Counted from the stretch's first letter, positions 22,571-32,361 are shown. The stretch is DNA of 54,666 nt from an uncultured Oscillospiraceae bacterium (GCA_947631845.1 CANRMY010000009.1:1-54666), one strand, 5' to 3'. The notes: generated from the letters alone by a model not told the origin. A program made the numbers and translations.

Positions 22571-23284
22571 TTACTCGGCTAAACCAAGCCTCTTCATCAT
22601 TTCATGGTACGCGTTTTCCACGTTGCCCAGATCCCGGCGGAAGCGGTCCTTGTCCAGCTTCTCGTTTGTTTTCACGTCCCAGAAGCGGCAGGTGTCGGGG
22701 CTGATCTCGTCGGCCAGGACGATCTCACCGTTCGCGGTCTTGCCAAACTCCAGCTTGAAGTCCACCAGGGTCACGCCGCAGGAGAGCATCTCGGCCTTGA
22801 GGAAGTCGTTGACGGCGAAGGCGTACTTCTTGATAAGCTCGATCTCCTCCCAGGTGGCCAGCTTCAACGCCACGGCATGGTAGGCGTTGAGGAGGGGGTC
22901 GTGGAGGTCGTCGTTTTTATAGCTGAATTCGATGGTGGGCGCGTCAAAGACGATCCCCTCGGGCACGCCGTACTTCTTGGAGAAGGACCCGGCGGACACG
23001 TTGCGGATGATGACCTCCAGGGGCACGATGCTGACCTTCTTCACCAGGGTGTCCCGGTCGGAGAGCTCCTCCACCAGGTGGGTGGGTACGCCGGCGGCCT
23101 CCAGCTTCTTCATGAGGAAGTTAGTCATCCGGTTGTTGATGGAGCCCTTGCCCGTGATGGTGCCCTTTTTCAGGCCGTCAAAGGCGGTGGCGTCGTCCTT
23201 GTAGCTGACGATGACAAGGTTCGCATCGTCGGTGGCGAAGACCTTCTTGGCCTTGCCCTCATAGAGCTGTTCGCGCTTTTCCAT
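22571..23284 (-). CDS. purC: SAICAR synthetase
   Basis: A 237-residue phosphoribosylaminoimidazole-succinocarboxamide synthase, normal length. The N-terminal YEGKAKKVF, the central LVEELSDRD and PLEVIIRNVSAGSF, and the LVDFKLEFG...DEISPDTCR stretch are the family hallmarks. It ligates aspartate to CAIR using ATP. It follows the P-loop kinase gene by 2 bp and precedes purF by 64 bp, so it is in the same operon. Confidence 0.97.
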   Translation of the reverse strand: MEKREQLYEGKAKKVFATDDANLVIVSYKDDATAFDGLKKGTITGKGSINNRMTNFLMKKLEAAGVPTHLVEELSDRDTLVKKVSIVPLEVIIRNVSAGSFSKKYGVPEGIVFDAPTIEFSYKNDDLHDPLLNAYHAVALKLATWEEIELIKKYAFAVNDFLKAEMLSCGVTLVDFKLEFGKTANGEIVLADEISPDTCRFWDVKTNEKLDKDRFRRDLGNVENAYHEMMKRLGLAE

Positions 23285-23286
23285 GT

Positions 23287-23979
23287 TTATAAAACCTCCT
23301 GGGTTTGATTTGTCAGTTTAAAATGCTCCGCCAGCGCCAAAAGCATTTCCTCTCTTGTATCCCGCTCAAAATCCCGGCGGGTATAGGTCCAAAAGCCCGT
23401 GTGTTCCCAGTCCGTATCCAGGGGCGGGCGATAGGTGAGCCAGGATCTGAAGTTCTCCATGGCCGCCTCCGGGTCGGGGCAGAGATTGATCTGCTCCAGC
23501 ATGAATTTCTTGTCCGGGTCGTCCCGGTCAAAAAACCTCCCGGCGGTGATGTCCGGCGGGTCGGTGAGGAGGATCGCCACGTGGTCGTAGTCGGAGATTT
23601 CCCGAAGGATGTCCGGCGGGATGTTGGTGTCCGCCACGATCTTCTTCCCCGACGCGGAGAGCCTGACAAGCTCCAGGATCTCGATTTCCGCGCACTCCCG
23701 GGCTGTCGCCCGCGTCCAACGCCAGTGTTCCTCAGCCGTCTGGCTCAGCCACTCCCGCCAGCCGGACATGGTGTCAAAATAGGAGAGCGCCGGCTGCTTC
23801 CATCGGGAGAGCCTGTCCCGTGGAAAGACATCGCTATAGTTCTCCCCGCAGCCGATCATGTCAAAGCGCTGGGAGAGCATCCTCACCATGGTGGACTTCC
23901 CGGCATAGCTGTGGCCGTTGATGAAGTAGACGTTTTGAAGATAGTATTTTATGATGTTGTCACTGATGCCGATCTTCAT
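23287..23979 (-). CDS. P-loop kinase-like protein embedded in the purine operon
   Basis: A 230-residue protein with a Walker A motif GHSYAGKST at residues 22-30, preceded by a beta strand YFINGHSY. A possible switch or Walker B strand KKIVADTNIP and a lid-like Arg/Asp-rich part (GRFFDRDDPDKKF) follow. It resembles small nucleoside/nucleotide or shikimate-type kinases. It lies between purA (6 bp upstream) and purC (2 bp downstream), so it is co-expressed with purine synthesis. Substrate unknown. Confidence 0.65.
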   Translation of the reverse strand: MKIGISDNIIKYYLQNVYFINGHSYAGKSTMVRMLSQRFDMIGCGENYSDVFPRDRLSRWKQPALSYFDTMSGWREWLSQTAEEHWRWTRATARECAEIEILELVRLSASGKKIVADTNIPPDILREISDYDHVAILLTDPPDITAGRFFDRDDPDKKFMLEQINLCPDPEAAMENFRSWLTYRPPLDTDWEHTGFWTYTRRDFERDTREEMLLALAEHFKLTNQTQEVL

Positions 23980-23985
23980 CGCGTC

Positions 23986-25257
23986 TTACAGCTCAAAATA
24001 CTCGTCTCTCCCGGCGCCGACGGAGACGTACTTGATGTGGGTGTCGGTGGACTCGGCGATAAAGTTGACGTAGTCCCGGGCCTCGCGGGGAAGCTCCTCG
24101 AAGGAGCGGCAGGCGGAGATATCGCATTTCCAGCCGGGGAGATACTCGACGACCGGCTTCGCGGCCTCCAGCTCGTCCCCGGTGGGGAAATAGTTCACGA
24201 TCTTCCCGTTCACCTCGTAGTGGGTGACCACGGGGATCCTGTCCATGTAGGAGAGCACGTCCAGCTTCGTCAGAGCGATCTCCGTCGCGCCCTGCACCAG
24301 GCACCCGTACCGGGAGGCCACCACGTCGAAGCCGCCCACCCTCCGGGGACGGCCCGTGGCCGCGCCGTACTCGCCGCCGGCCTCGCGGAGGGCCTCGGCC
24401 TCCGCGCCGAACATCTCACAGGTGAAGGGGCCGGCGCCCACGCAGCTGGAGTAGGCCTTCATGATGCCCACGACGCTGTCCAAACGCTTTGCCGGGATGC
24501 CCGCGCCGATGGGCGCGTAGGCGGCGATGGTGCTGGAGCTGGAGGTATACGGATAAATGCCGAAATCGATATCCCGGAGAGCGCCAAGCTGAGCCTCAAA
24601 CATCACGGACTTGCCGGAAGCGATGGCGTCGGTGAGATAGCTTGTGGTATCCTTCACGTAGTCGCGGAGGGGGAAGCCGTAGGTCTCAAGCCATTTATAC
24701 ATCTCCTCCGGGTCGATGGGCTCGTGCTGATAGCCGCCGGCCACGGTCAGGTTCTTCCACTCACACAGATCGGCCACATGGGCTCTGAGGCTTTCAGGGT
24801 GGAAAAGGTCGCCCATGCGGACGGTCTTTTTCATGTATTTGTCGGCGTAGACCGGGGCGATGCCGCGGCGGGTGGAGCCGTAGGCCTTGCCGCCCAGACG
24901 CTCCTCCTCGATGATATCCATCATCTTGTGGTAGGGCATACAGACGGTGGCCCGGTCGGAGATGACCAGATGCTCCGGCGTGATCTCAATGCCCTTTTCC
25001 CGCAGCCGCGCCATCTCGTTTGTCAGGTGCTCCAGGTCGATGACCATGCCGGGGCCCATGACGTTCACCGTCTCGTCCCGCAAAATCCCGGAGGGCAGCA
25101 GGTTCAGGATAAACTTGCCCTTCTCGTTGATGACGGTGTGGCCGGCGTTGTTGCCGCCCTGATAGCGGATGACGATGTCATAACGGGAGCTCAAGAGGTC
25201 CACCATGCGGCCCTTGCCCTCGTCTCCCCAGTTGATACCAACAACAGCAGTTAACAT
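23986..25257 (-). CDS. purA: adenylosuccinate synthetase
   Basis: A 423-residue enzyme converting IMP, GTP and aspartate to adenylosuccinate. The N-terminal GTP-binding NWGDEGKGRMVD and the GGNNAGHT motif are present, as is the TGRPRRVGGFDVV segment. Length matches the family. It lies directly after purB and before the P-loop kinase on the minus strand. Confidence 0.97.
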   Translation of the reverse strand: MLTAVVGINWGDEGKGRMVDLLSSRYDIVIRYQGGNNAGHTVINEKGKFILNLLPSGILRDETVNVMGPGMVIDLEHLTNEMARLREKGIEITPEHLVISDRATVCMPYHKMMDIIEEERLGGKAYGSTRRGIAPVYADKYMKKTVRMGDLFHPESLRAHVADLCEWKNLTVAGGYQHEPIDPEEMYKWLETYGFPLRDYVKDTTSYLTDAIASGKSVMFEAQLGALRDIDFGIYPYTSSSSTIAAYAPIGAGIPAKRLDSVVGIMKAYSSCVGAGPFTCEMFGAEAEALREAGGEYGAATGRPRRVGGFDVVASRYGCLVQGATEIALTKLDVLSYMDRIPVVTHYEVNGKIVNYFPTGDELEAAKPVVEYLPGWKCDISACRSFEELPREARDYVNFIAESTDTHIKYVSVGAGRDEYFEL

Positions 25258-25269
25258 AACAACTTCTCC

Positions 25270-26700
25270 TTATACCCGCACCTGGGCGTCCAGTCCTAAA
25301 AGCGCGGCGTTTTCTTCCAGTACGGGGGCCGCCACGGACGCGAGGAACTCCTCCGTCTGCTCTGGGGCGCGGCCCACAAATTTGCGGATGTTCAAAACGT
25401 CCTTCAGGCTCTCCTCCGTCAGGCCGAACCGCTCATCCTTCAATAAGAGCTCCAGCAGATTGTTGTCCCCGCCCTCCAGCTTCACCCTGGCGGCGGCGAT
25501 CTGGGAATACTGGCGGATGGCCTCGTGAAGCTCCTGCCTGTCCCCGCCCCGGGCCACGGCGTCCATCAGGATATTCTCGCTGGCCATGAAGGGAAGCTCC
25601 TCCATAAGGTGCTTTTCCATGACCTTGGGATAAATTTTCCCGTTCCGGATCACGTTGATGATCAGCGTCAAAATGGCGTCCACGCCCAAAAACGCCTCCG
25701 GGATGGAGATGCGCCGGTTGGCGGAGTCGTCCAGCGTCCGTTCCAGCCACTGGGCGGCGGCGGTGTCGCCGGCGTTTTTGGCGTCATTGAGGATGTACCG
25801 GGCTAAACTGACCACCCGCTCGCACCGCATGGGGTTGCGCTTGTAGGCCATGGCGGAGGAGCCGATCTGGTTCGTCTCAAAGGGCTCGTCAAACTCCTTC
25901 ATGTGGGCCAGGAGCCGTATATCCGTGGCCATCTTGGCACAGCTTACGGCGATATCCGCCAGCACGTTCAGCACATAGGCGTCCACCTTGCGGGAGTAGG
26001 TCTGGCCGGAGACGGGCATACAGGCCGTAAAGCCCATCTTCTCCGCGATCTTCGCCTCCAGAGCCTTCACCTTCTCGTGATCGCCCCGGAAAAGCTCCAA
26101 AAAGCTGGCCCCGGTGCCGGTGGTGCCCTTGCACCCCAAAAGCTTCAGGTGGGACAGCTCAAAATCCAGCCGCTCTAAGTCCATGCACAGATCCTGGGTC
26201 CACAGCGTAGCCCGCTTGCCCACGGTGGTGGGCTGGGCGGCCTGGAAGTGGGTGTAGGCCAGGGTGGGCACGTCCTTGTGGGCCTTGGCAAAGTCGGAAA
26301 GGGCCGCGATGGCGTTCACCAACAGCTTCTTTATTTGCAAAAGGCCGTCGCGCATCTGGATGATGTCGGTGTTGTCCCCCACATAGCAGCTGGTGGCCCC
26401 CAGGTGGATGATGGGCTTGGCCTTGGGGCAGGCGTCCCCGAAGGTGTGGACGTGGGCCATCACGTCGTGGCGGAGCTTGTGCTCGTACCGGTCGGCCAGG
26501 TCGTAGTCAATGTCGGTGATATGCTGCCGCATCTCGTCGATCTGCTCCTGGGTGACGGGCAGGCCCAGCTCCTTCTCGCTCTCCGCCAGGGCGATCCACA
26601 GCCGACGCCAGGTGGAAAATTTAAAGTCTGGGGAGAAGATGTACTGCATCTCGCGGGAGGCGTAGCGGCTGCACAGGGGGTTTTCATAGCGGTCTTTCAT
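25270..26700 (-). CDS. purB: adenylosuccinate lyase
   Basis: A 476-residue fumarase/aspartase-superfamily lyase acting twice in purine synthesis. The signature loop SSAMAYKRNPM is clear, and the THFQAAQPTTVGKRA and GTTGTGASF segments fit this group. It is the first gene of the purine run, starting after CCGAAAGGACCGATACGCCT. Its 5' region carries a structured element copy and a GC-rich hairpin but no recognisable purine riboswitch. Confidence 0.96.
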   Translation of the reverse strand: MKDRYENPLCSRYASREMQYIFSPDFKFSTWRRLWIALAESEKELGLPVTQEQIDEMRQHITDIDYDLADRYEHKLRHDVMAHVHTFGDACPKAKPIIHLGATSCYVGDNTDIIQMRDGLLQIKKLLVNAIAALSDFAKAHKDVPTLAYTHFQAAQPTTVGKRATLWTQDLCMDLERLDFELSHLKLLGCKGTTGTGASFLELFRGDHEKVKALEAKIAEKMGFTACMPVSGQTYSRKVDAYVLNVLADIAVSCAKMATDIRLLAHMKEFDEPFETNQIGSSAMAYKRNPMRCERVVSLARYILNDAKNAGDTAAAQWLERTLDDSANRRISIPEAFLGVDAILTLIINVIRNGKIYPKVMEKHLMEELPFMASENILMDAVARGGDRQELHEAIRQYSQIAAARVKLEGGDNNLLELLLKDERFGLTEESLKDVLNIRKFVGRAPEQTEEFLASVAAPVLEENAALLGLDAQVRV

Positions 26701-26722
26701 AGGCGTATCGGTCCTTTCGGAG

Positions 26723-26764
26723 GGTGTCTGCGCGGGCGGCCAAGAGAGGCCGCCCCTACGGCAT
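26723..26764. repeat. GC-rich palindrome of the GGGCGGCC family
   Basis: GGGCGGCC...GGCCGCCC followed by CCTACGGC, related to the hairpins in the 12323-13100 block. It abuts the tail of the structured element copy at 26771 and may have truncated it. Confidence 0.6.
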
Positions 26765-26770
26765 CTGAAT

Positions 26771-26952
26771 TCAATATTTTTTCCGGCGGCATGTACGTCG
26801 GAAAAAATCCCTTTTGTTTTGCGGAGTGTGCGGCCCCGCGGGCCGTGCGCGGAGCAAAACAGCAGGAAGATTCGGCGTGAATTCCGCAGAATTCACGGCG
26901 GGTCTTCCGCACGTTCCCCTTGGCATTTGAAGCCCGTCAGGGCTTCAAAGCC
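26771..26952 (-). ncRNA. structured four-hairpin element, copy 2 (minus strand)
   Basis: Read on the minus strand it starts 4 bp after the glmS stop. H1 (26932-26952) has a GAAGCCC-TGAC-GGGCTTC tip, then AAGGGGAACGTGCGG. H2 is about 26867-26896. CCTGCTG follows. H3 (26816-26860) has outer stem GTTTTGC/GCAAAAC. CAAAAGGGA precedes H4 (26777-26807), with T6/A6 ends and loop TACATG. Stems differ from the other copies but remain paired; the final TTTTTTGACA tail is missing. It lies between glmS and purB, in the direction of both. Confidence 0.65.
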
Positions 26953-26955
26953 AGG

Positions 26956-28776
26956 TTACTCTACAGTAACGGATTTCGCCAAATTCTTGGGCTTGTCGAT
27001 ATCGCAGCCCCGCTCCTTGGCCACGTAGTAGGCGAAGAGCTGCAGGGGGACGATCTGGGCGATGGGGTTGAAGACCGGCTCCGTGCGGGGGACAAAGATC
27101 ACGTCGTCGGCCTTGGAGAGGATCTTCCGGTCTCCCTCCAGCGCCACGGCCAGCACCTCCGCGCCCCGGGCCTTGACCTCCTCGATGTTGGACATGGTCT
27201 TGTCGAACAGGGGCTCGTAGCAGGCCAGGGTCACCACCAGGCTCCCCTGCTCCACAAGGGCGATGGTGCCGTGCTTCAGCTCCCCGGCGGCGTAGGCCTC
27301 GGCGAAGATGTAGCTGATCTCCTTCAGCTTCAACGCGCCCTCCATGCAGACGGCGTAGTCCAGATTCCGGCCGATAAAGTAGATGTCGTTATACTTGCAA
27401 AGCTTCTTGGCCAGCTTATGGATGTTGCGGTTTAAGTCGATGGCCCGCTGGATCTGGCCCGGCATCTCGTGCAGGGCCTCCACCAGTCTGTCATACCGGG
27501 CCTTCTCCATAAGGCCTAGCCGGTCTGAAAGCCAGATAGCCAGCATGTCAAGGACCGCCACCTGGGTGGTGTAGCCCTTGGTGGTGGCCACGGCGATCTC
27601 CGGCCCGGCCCAGGTGTAGATCACGTGATCGGCCAGCTTGGCGATGGTGCTCCCCACCACGTTGACGATAGCCAGCGTCCTGGCGCCCCGGGCCTTGCAC
27701 TCCCGCATGGCGGCGATGGTGTCCGCCGTCTCGCCGGACTGGGAGATCACGATCAGCAGGGTATGTTCGTCGATGATGGGGTTGCGATAGCGAAGCTCGC
27801 TGGCCAGCTCCACGGCCACGGGGATCCGGCAAAGCTCCTCTAAGATATACCGGCCCACCTGTCCGGCGTACCCGGCGGAGCCGCAGGCGGTGATGATGAT
27901 GCGGTTGATGCTGTGAAGCTCCCCGTCCGTCAGGTCGAAGTTCTCAAACTCGATCCTGCCGTCCTTGATCCGGGGTTCCACGGTGGCCTTGAAGCAGGCG
28001 GGCTGCTCCATGATCTCCTTGAGCATGAAATGCTCGTAACCGCCCTTCTCGGCGGCCTCCACATCCCAGGCCACCTTGGAAACGGGCTTGTCAATGGCGC
28101 GGCCCCGGACATCGTAGACGGTGATGGACTCCGGCGTGAGCTCGGCAAATTCCCCGTCGTCCAGGTAGATGACGTTCTTGGTGTGGGGCACCAGGGCCGC
28201 CACGTCGGAGGCGAAGTAGTTCTCCCCCACGCCCAGGCCCAAAATCAGCGGGCTCTGCTCCCGGACGGCGAAAAGCCGGCCGTCGGCGCAGACGATCCCC
28301 AGGGAGTAGGAGCCCTCCAGTCTGGCCGCCGTCTTCATGACGGCCCTTTTGGCATCGCCGTCATAGTAGTATTCCAAAAGGTGCGCCACCACCTCTGTGT
28401 CGGTGTCGGAGGCGAAGGTATACCCCTTTTTCGTCAGCTCCTGCCGCAGCAGGGCGTAATTTTCGATGATGCCGTTGTGTACCACGGCAAACCGCCCGTC
28501 GGAGGACGTGTGGGGGTGGGCGTTCACGTCGTTGGGTGCGCCGTGGGTGGCCCAGCGGGTGTGGCCCACGCCGATCTGCCCCCGGATATCCGCCCCGTCG
28601 TGGGTCATCTCGGAGAGGTTTTTCACATATCCCTTGACCTTCGCCACGTTGATGGCCGCGCCGTCGGACACGGCCACGCCGGCGGAGTCATATCCTCTGT
28701 ATTCAAGCCGCCGAAGGCCGTCGATGAGGACAGGCGCGGCCTGACGCGAACCGGTAAAACCAACGATTCCGCACAT
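26956..28776 (-). CDS. glmS: glucosamine-fructose-6-phosphate aminotransferase
   Basis: A 606-residue enzyme making glucosamine-6-phosphate from fructose-6-phosphate and glutamine. The catalytic Cys2 follows the initiator (MCGIVGFTG). HTRWATHG and VHNGIIENY mark the glutaminase half, two SIS domains form the isomerase half (ACGSAGYAG, VISQSGETADT), and the C-terminus ends AKSVTVE. The gene lies 71 bp after pyrG. A glmS ribozyme would need more room than this and none is seen. Confidence 0.97.
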   Translation of the reverse strand: MCGIVGFTGSRQAAPVLIDGLRRLEYRGYDSAGVAVSDGAAINVAKVKGYVKNLSEMTHDGADIRGQIGVGHTRWATHGAPNDVNAHPHTSSDGRFAVVHNGIIENYALLRQELTKKGYTFASDTDTEVVAHLLEYYYDGDAKRAVMKTAARLEGSYSLGIVCADGRLFAVREQSPLILGLGVGENYFASDVAALVPHTKNVIYLDDGEFAELTPESITVYDVRGRAIDKPVSKVAWDVEAAEKGGYEHFMLKEIMEQPACFKATVEPRIKDGRIEFENFDLTDGELHSINRIIITACGSAGYAGQVGRYILEELCRIPVAVELASELRYRNPIIDEHTLLIVISQSGETADTIAAMRECKARGARTLAIVNVVGSTIAKLADHVIYTWAGPEIAVATTKGYTTQVAVLDMLAIWLSDRLGLMEKARYDRLVEALHEMPGQIQRAIDLNRNIHKLAKKLCKYNDIYFIGRNLDYAVCMEGALKLKEISYIFAEAYAAGELKHGTIALVEQGSLVVTLACYEPLFDKTMSNIEEVKARGAEVLAVALEGDRKILSKADDVIFVPRTEPVFNPIAQIVPLQLFAYYVAKERGCDIDKPKNLAKSVTVE

Positions 28777-28847
28777 AAGAACACTTCCTTTCCGGCTCCC
28801 CTGGGGGGAGTCAGCACAGGCCGGCAGGGCGTCCGGCCCTTACGATG

Positions 28848-30452
28848 TCACTGCCGCTTATTCAGGGAGGCTTCGATGAAGCCCAGGAACAGCGGATGGG
28901 CCTTATTGGGCCGGCTCTTGAACTCCGGGTGGAACTGGACGCCCACGTAAAAGTCGAAGCCCGGATACTCCACCGTCTCCACCAGCCTGCCGTCCGGGCT
29001 CATGCCGGAAAAGCTCATGCCGCCGGATTCAAAATCCATATAATACTCGTTGTTGAACTCATACCGGTGGCGGTGGCGCTCCAGGATGCGCTGGGTCCTG
29101 TAGCACCGCTCCATGGTGGTGTTCATGCGGATGTGGCAGGGCCACGCGCCCAGGCGCAGAGTGCCGCCCTTGTCGATGTCGTCGTGCTGACCGGGCATGA
29201 AGTCGATGACCTTGTGGGCGCTTTGCTCGTCAAATTCCCGGGAGTTGGCGTCCCGCCAGCCCAGGACGTTCCGGGCAAACTCGATGCACATGATCTGCAT
29301 CCCCAGGCAGATGCCGAAATACGGCGTCCTGGTCTCCCGGGCGTAGCGGGCGGCCAGGATCATGCCCTCGATGCCCCGGCTCCCGAAGCCGCCGGGGACG
29401 ATGATGCCGTCCAGCCGGCCAAAAAGCTCTTGATAATTCTCCTCCGTCACCGTCTCGGAGTCGATCCACTCGATGTCCACCTTCGCCCCCAGGGCGAAGC
29501 CCGCGTGGCGCAGAGCCTCGGAGACGGACAGATACGCGTCGTGGAGCTGGACATATTTGCCCACAAGGCCGATGGTGACGGTCTCGTGGAGATTCTTGAT
29601 GCGCTCCACCATCTCCCGCCACTCCCCCAGCTCCGGCGCGGGGGTGTCCAGCTTCAGCTCCCGGCAGACCACGTCGGAGAAGTGCTCCTCCTCCAGCATC
29701 AGCGGGGCCTCGTACAGCACCGGCAGGGTCACGTTCTCGATGACGCAGTCGGGCTTCACGTTGCAGAAATGGGCGATCTTCTGGAAGATCCCCTCGTCCT
29801 CGATGGGCTCGTCGCACCGAAGGACGATGATATCCGGGTTGATGCCCATGCCCTGCAGCTCCTTGACGGAGTGCTGGGTGGGCTTGGACTTGTGCTCGCC
29901 GCTGGCCTTCAGATACGGCACCAGCGTCACATGGATAAAGAGGCGGTTATCATACCCCACCTCCAGGCCCACCTGGCGGATGGCCTCCAGGAAGGGCTGG
30001 GACTCGATGTCGCCGGCGGTGCCGCCGATCTCGGTGATGACCACGTCGGCGCTCGTCTTTTTGCCCACGGAGTAGATAAACTCCTTGATGGCGTCGGTGA
30101 TGTGGGGGATGACCTGGACGGTATGGCCCAGGTACTCGCCCCGGCGCTCCCGGCCGATGACGCTGCCGTAGACCTTGCCGGTGGTCAGGTTGGAGAATTT
30201 GTTCAGGTCCTCGTCGATGAACCGCTCGTAGTGGCCCAGATCCAGATCCGTCTCCGCCCCGTCCTCGGTCACGTAGACCTCCCCGTGCTGATAGGGGCTC
30301 ATGGTGCCGGGATCCACGTTGATGTAGGGGTCAAGCTTCTGGGCGGCCACCTTCAGGCCCCTGGCCTTCAGAAGGCGCCCCAGAGACGCGGCGGTGATGC
30401 CCTTTCCCAGGCCCGAGACAACGCCGCCTGTGACAAAGATATATTTACTCAT
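28848..30452 (-). CDS. pyrG: CTP synthase
   Basis: A 534-residue enzyme converting UTP to CTP with ATP and glutamine. The N-terminal synthetase begins [16 protein letters not shown]; the glutaminase has [10 protein letters not shown] with the nucleophilic Cys and HPEF near the end. The ATG at 30452 follows GAGGAAAGGGATC and matches family length; a longer upstream frame crosses the promoter. The promoter is TTGCAT-17-TATAAT at 30553-30581 on the minus strand. Confidence 0.97.
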   Translation of the reverse strand: MSKYIFVTGGVVSGLGKGITAASLGRLLKARGLKVAAQKLDPYINVDPGTMSPYQHGEVYVTEDGAETDLDLGHYERFIDEDLNKFSNLTTGKVYGSVIGRERRGEYLGHTVQVIPHITDAIKEFIYSVGKKTSADVVITEIGGTAGDIESQPFLEAIRQVGLEVGYDNRLFIHVTLVPYLKASGEHKSKPTQHSVKELQGMGINPDIIVLRCDEPIEDEGIFQKIAHFCNVKPDCVIENVTLPVLYEAPLMLEEEHFSDVVCRELKLDTPAPELGEWREMVERIKNLHETVTIGLVGKYVQLHDAYLSVSEALRHAGFALGAKVDIEWIDSETVTEENYQELFGRLDGIIVPGGFGSRGIEGMILAARYARETRTPYFGICLGMQIMCIEFARNVLGWRDANSREFDEQSAHKVIDFMPGQHDDIDKGGTLRLGAWPCHIRMNTTMERCYRTQRILERHRHRYEFNNEYYMDFESGGMSFSGMSPDGRLVETVEYPGFDFYVGVQFHPEFKSRPNKAHPLFLGFIEASLNKRQ

Positions 30453-30552
30453 TTTCTGATCCCTTTCCTCTCTCTCAAGAATCGGGGAACGTTCCGACGG
30501 TGAAGTCAGACCATCGGCCCGTCCTTCCACCATCGGAAACACAACATGTGTT

Positions 30553-30581
30553 ATTATATATGAAAGAAGCCCACAATGCAA
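30553..30581 (-). promoter_or_regulatory. pyrG promoter
   Basis: On the minus strand TTGCAT (30576-30581), 17-bp spacer, TATAAT (30553-30558). The leader of about 95 nt can fold TTCCGATGGTG...CACCGTCGGAA into a hairpin but has no T-run, and the likely start is not a G-run as in Bacillus pyrG. Confidence 0.65.
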
Positions 30582-30636
30582 GCCGTTTATCTACCGTTTT
30601 TTCGGCGGATTCAAACCCGCTTGTGGGCGTTTTTGA

Positions 30637-31893
30637 CTAAAGCTCAGCCGCCCGCCGGGCTTCTTCCAGAATATAGAGGGACCCCAGGGCGCAGACGGTC
30701 CCCTCCGGGCCGGTCTCCTTCAGCGCCCTGCGCACCGCGCCGGCAATGGTGGGCATGGGGACGGCCTGGCCGCCGCGCGCCGCGATCATCTCCGCCAGCT
30801 TTTCCGCCGGAAGCGCCCGGGGGGCGGGCGGGGCCACGCAGTAAAAGCGCTCCGCCACGGGCAGGAGCCGCTCTAAAATGCCCGCCACGTCCTTGTCCGC
30901 CATGACCCCCAGGACGAAGGTGAAGCGCCTCCCCGGCCACAGGTCCGTAAGGCTTTTGACCGTGGCCTCCACCGCCGGGGGGTTATGGCCGCCGTCGATG
31001 AGGAAATCCGGGCGGCGGCGCAAAAGCTCGAACCGGCCCGGCCAGGAGGCCGCCTCCAGTCCGGCCCGTATGGCGTCGTCCGGCACGCTCCACCCGCGCG
31101 CTCTCAGCGCCCGCAGGGCCGTAACGGCCAGAGCGGCGTTGCCGGGCTGGTAGGAGCCGGCCAGACGGATCCTCAGCCCCCGAAGGCCGTCAAAATCAAA
31201 GGTGATGCCCTCCGGCGAGCGGGCCAGGATCCGCAGAGAGGCCAGATCCACCGGTGTAAAGGACGCGCCCAGCGCCCGGCACCGATCCGAAAGGACGCCG
31301 CCGGGATCCCCCGCCGCCACAGCCGTGCCGTGGGGCTTCAGGATGCCCGCCTTCACGGCGGCGATCTCCTCCACGGTATTGCCCAGGTACTGGGTGTGGT
31401 CCAGGCCGATGGCGGTAAAGACGCTGACCTCGCTTTTCTCGATGACGTTGGTGGCGTCGTGGACGCCGCCCATACCCACCTCCAAAACGGCGATATCGCA
31501 GCGCGCCTTCGCGAAATACGTAAGCCCGAGGAGGGTCACCAGCTCAAACTCCGCCACCCGGTCCTCAAACTCGCCCAGAACGGCCCGGACGCGCGCCGTG
31601 ACGGCGGCCAGCTCCTCATCCGGAATATCCGTACCGTTCACCCGGATCCGCTCGTTGAACCGGCGCACATAGGGGGAGGTGAAAAGCCCGGTCCTATAGC
31701 CGCACTTCTCCAAAACGGAGGCGATCAGGGCCGAGACGGAGCCCTTGCCGTTGGTGCCGGCAACGTGGACGTAGGGCACGCGCCTGTCGGGCGCGCCCAG
31801 CCGGTCCAAAATCGTCCTCATTCTCACAAGATCCGGCCCCCCGTGGCGGCGGGAGTGGATAAAGTCCAGCGCTTCCGGATAGGTCACGGCCAT
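30637..31893 (-). CDS. folC: folylpolyglutamate synthase/dihydrofolate synthase
   Basis: A 418-residue Mur-ligase-family enzyme that adds glutamate to folates. The ATP loop VAGTNGKGSVSAL, the metal-binding LEVGMGGVHDATNVI, the SVFTAIGLDHTQYLG motif and FLIDGGHNP in the second domain are typical. The ATG at 31893 follows GGAAAGGGGCG. It is upstream of pyrG on the same strand but pyrG has its own promoter. Confidence 0.94.
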   Translation of the reverse strand: MAVTYPEALDFIHSRRHGGPDLVRMRTILDRLGAPDRRVPYVHVAGTNGKGSVSALIASVLEKCGYRTGLFTSPYVRRFNERIRVNGTDIPDEELAAVTARVRAVLGEFEDRVAEFELVTLLGLTYFAKARCDIAVLEVGMGGVHDATNVIEKSEVSVFTAIGLDHTQYLGNTVEEIAAVKAGILKPHGTAVAAGDPGGVLSDRCRALGASFTPVDLASLRILARSPEGITFDFDGLRGLRIRLAGSYQPGNAALAVTALRALRARGWSVPDDAIRAGLEAASWPGRFELLRRRPDFLIDGGHNPPAVEATVKSLTDLWPGRRFTFVLGVMADKDVAGILERLLPVAERFYCVAPPAPRALPAEKLAEMIAARGGQAVPMPTIAGAVRRALKETGPEGTVCALGSLYILEEARRAAEL

Positions 31894-31965
31894 CGCCCCT
31901 TTCCAATGACTTTCCAATGAAAAGGTATACCTTTTTCGGGCGTCTGTCAATGAAAAATAAATTGT

Positions 31966-31994
31966 TTGCCTTTTTTCATGTTTTGGAGTATAAT
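31966..31994 (+). promoter_or_regulatory. promoter of bofA
   Basis: TTGCCT (31966-31971), 17-bp spacer, TATAAT (31989-31994), 32 bp before the bofA start, which has GGGAGG as ribosome site. Confidence 0.6.
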
Positions 31995-32026
31995 AACCGC
32001 GTTATGTTAATTTACGGGAGGTACTT

Positions 32027-32353
32027 ATGGATCTGACACTTATGGGAGAGGCCGCCGGGGAGCTGATCGAGGAGGTGGGCGAGCTCACAGGGCTCGACCC
32101 GAAGATGGCTGCCGTGGCCGTCTTTGTTCTGGTGCTCCTGGCGGTATTCCTGTTCACCAAGCCCATCCGGTGGTTCCTGAAGCTGCTCATCAACACAGGC
32201 ATCGGCTTCGCGGCGCTGTGGTTGCTGAACACCTTCGGGGCGCAGTTCGGCCTTCAGCTGGCCATGAACTGGCCAAACGCGGTAGTCACCGGCGTCTTTG
32301 GCATCCCCGGCGTGGCGGTGCTGCTGGTCCTTCGGTGGGCAGGCCTGATGTGA
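32027..32353 (+). CDS. bofA: BofA-family pro-sigma-K processing inhibitor
   Basis: A 108-residue small membrane protein. The C-terminal 55 residues (LKLLINTGIGFAALWLLN, then NWPNAVVTGVFGIPGVAVLLVL) carry the BofA family pattern of two hydrophobic segments separated by a polar loop. An extra hydrophobic helix lies at about 28-44. In Bacillus BofA restrains the SpoIVFB protease so sigma-K is released on time. The sigK gene is in the same window (48753-49451), supporting the role. Here it is followed by an SDR gene at 8 bp. Confidence 0.88.
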   Translation: MDLTLMGEAAGELIEEVGELTGLDPKMAAVAVFVLVLLAVFLFTKPIRWFLKLLINTGIGFAALWLLNTFGAQFGLQLAMNWPNAVVTGVFGIPGVAVLLVLRWAGLM

Positions 32354-32361
32354 GGCGCGGT

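Noticed and set aside
28777-28847. glmS ribozyme upstream of glmS
   Set aside because: Only 71 bp separate pyrG and glmS; the stretch holds one GC-rich hairpin and a ribosome site, too short for the ribozyme core.
28845-30503. Very long open frames opposite pyrG, purA, purF and the ABC genes
   Set aside because: They are antisense to clearly recognisable genes, rich in Val/Leu/Gly/His/Asp from reversed GC-rich codons, and lack motifs or ribosome sites.
30453-30560. Bacillus-type pyrG attenuator
   Set aside because: A leader hairpin exists, but there is no T-run after it and the inferred transcript does not begin with a G-run needed for reiterative control.
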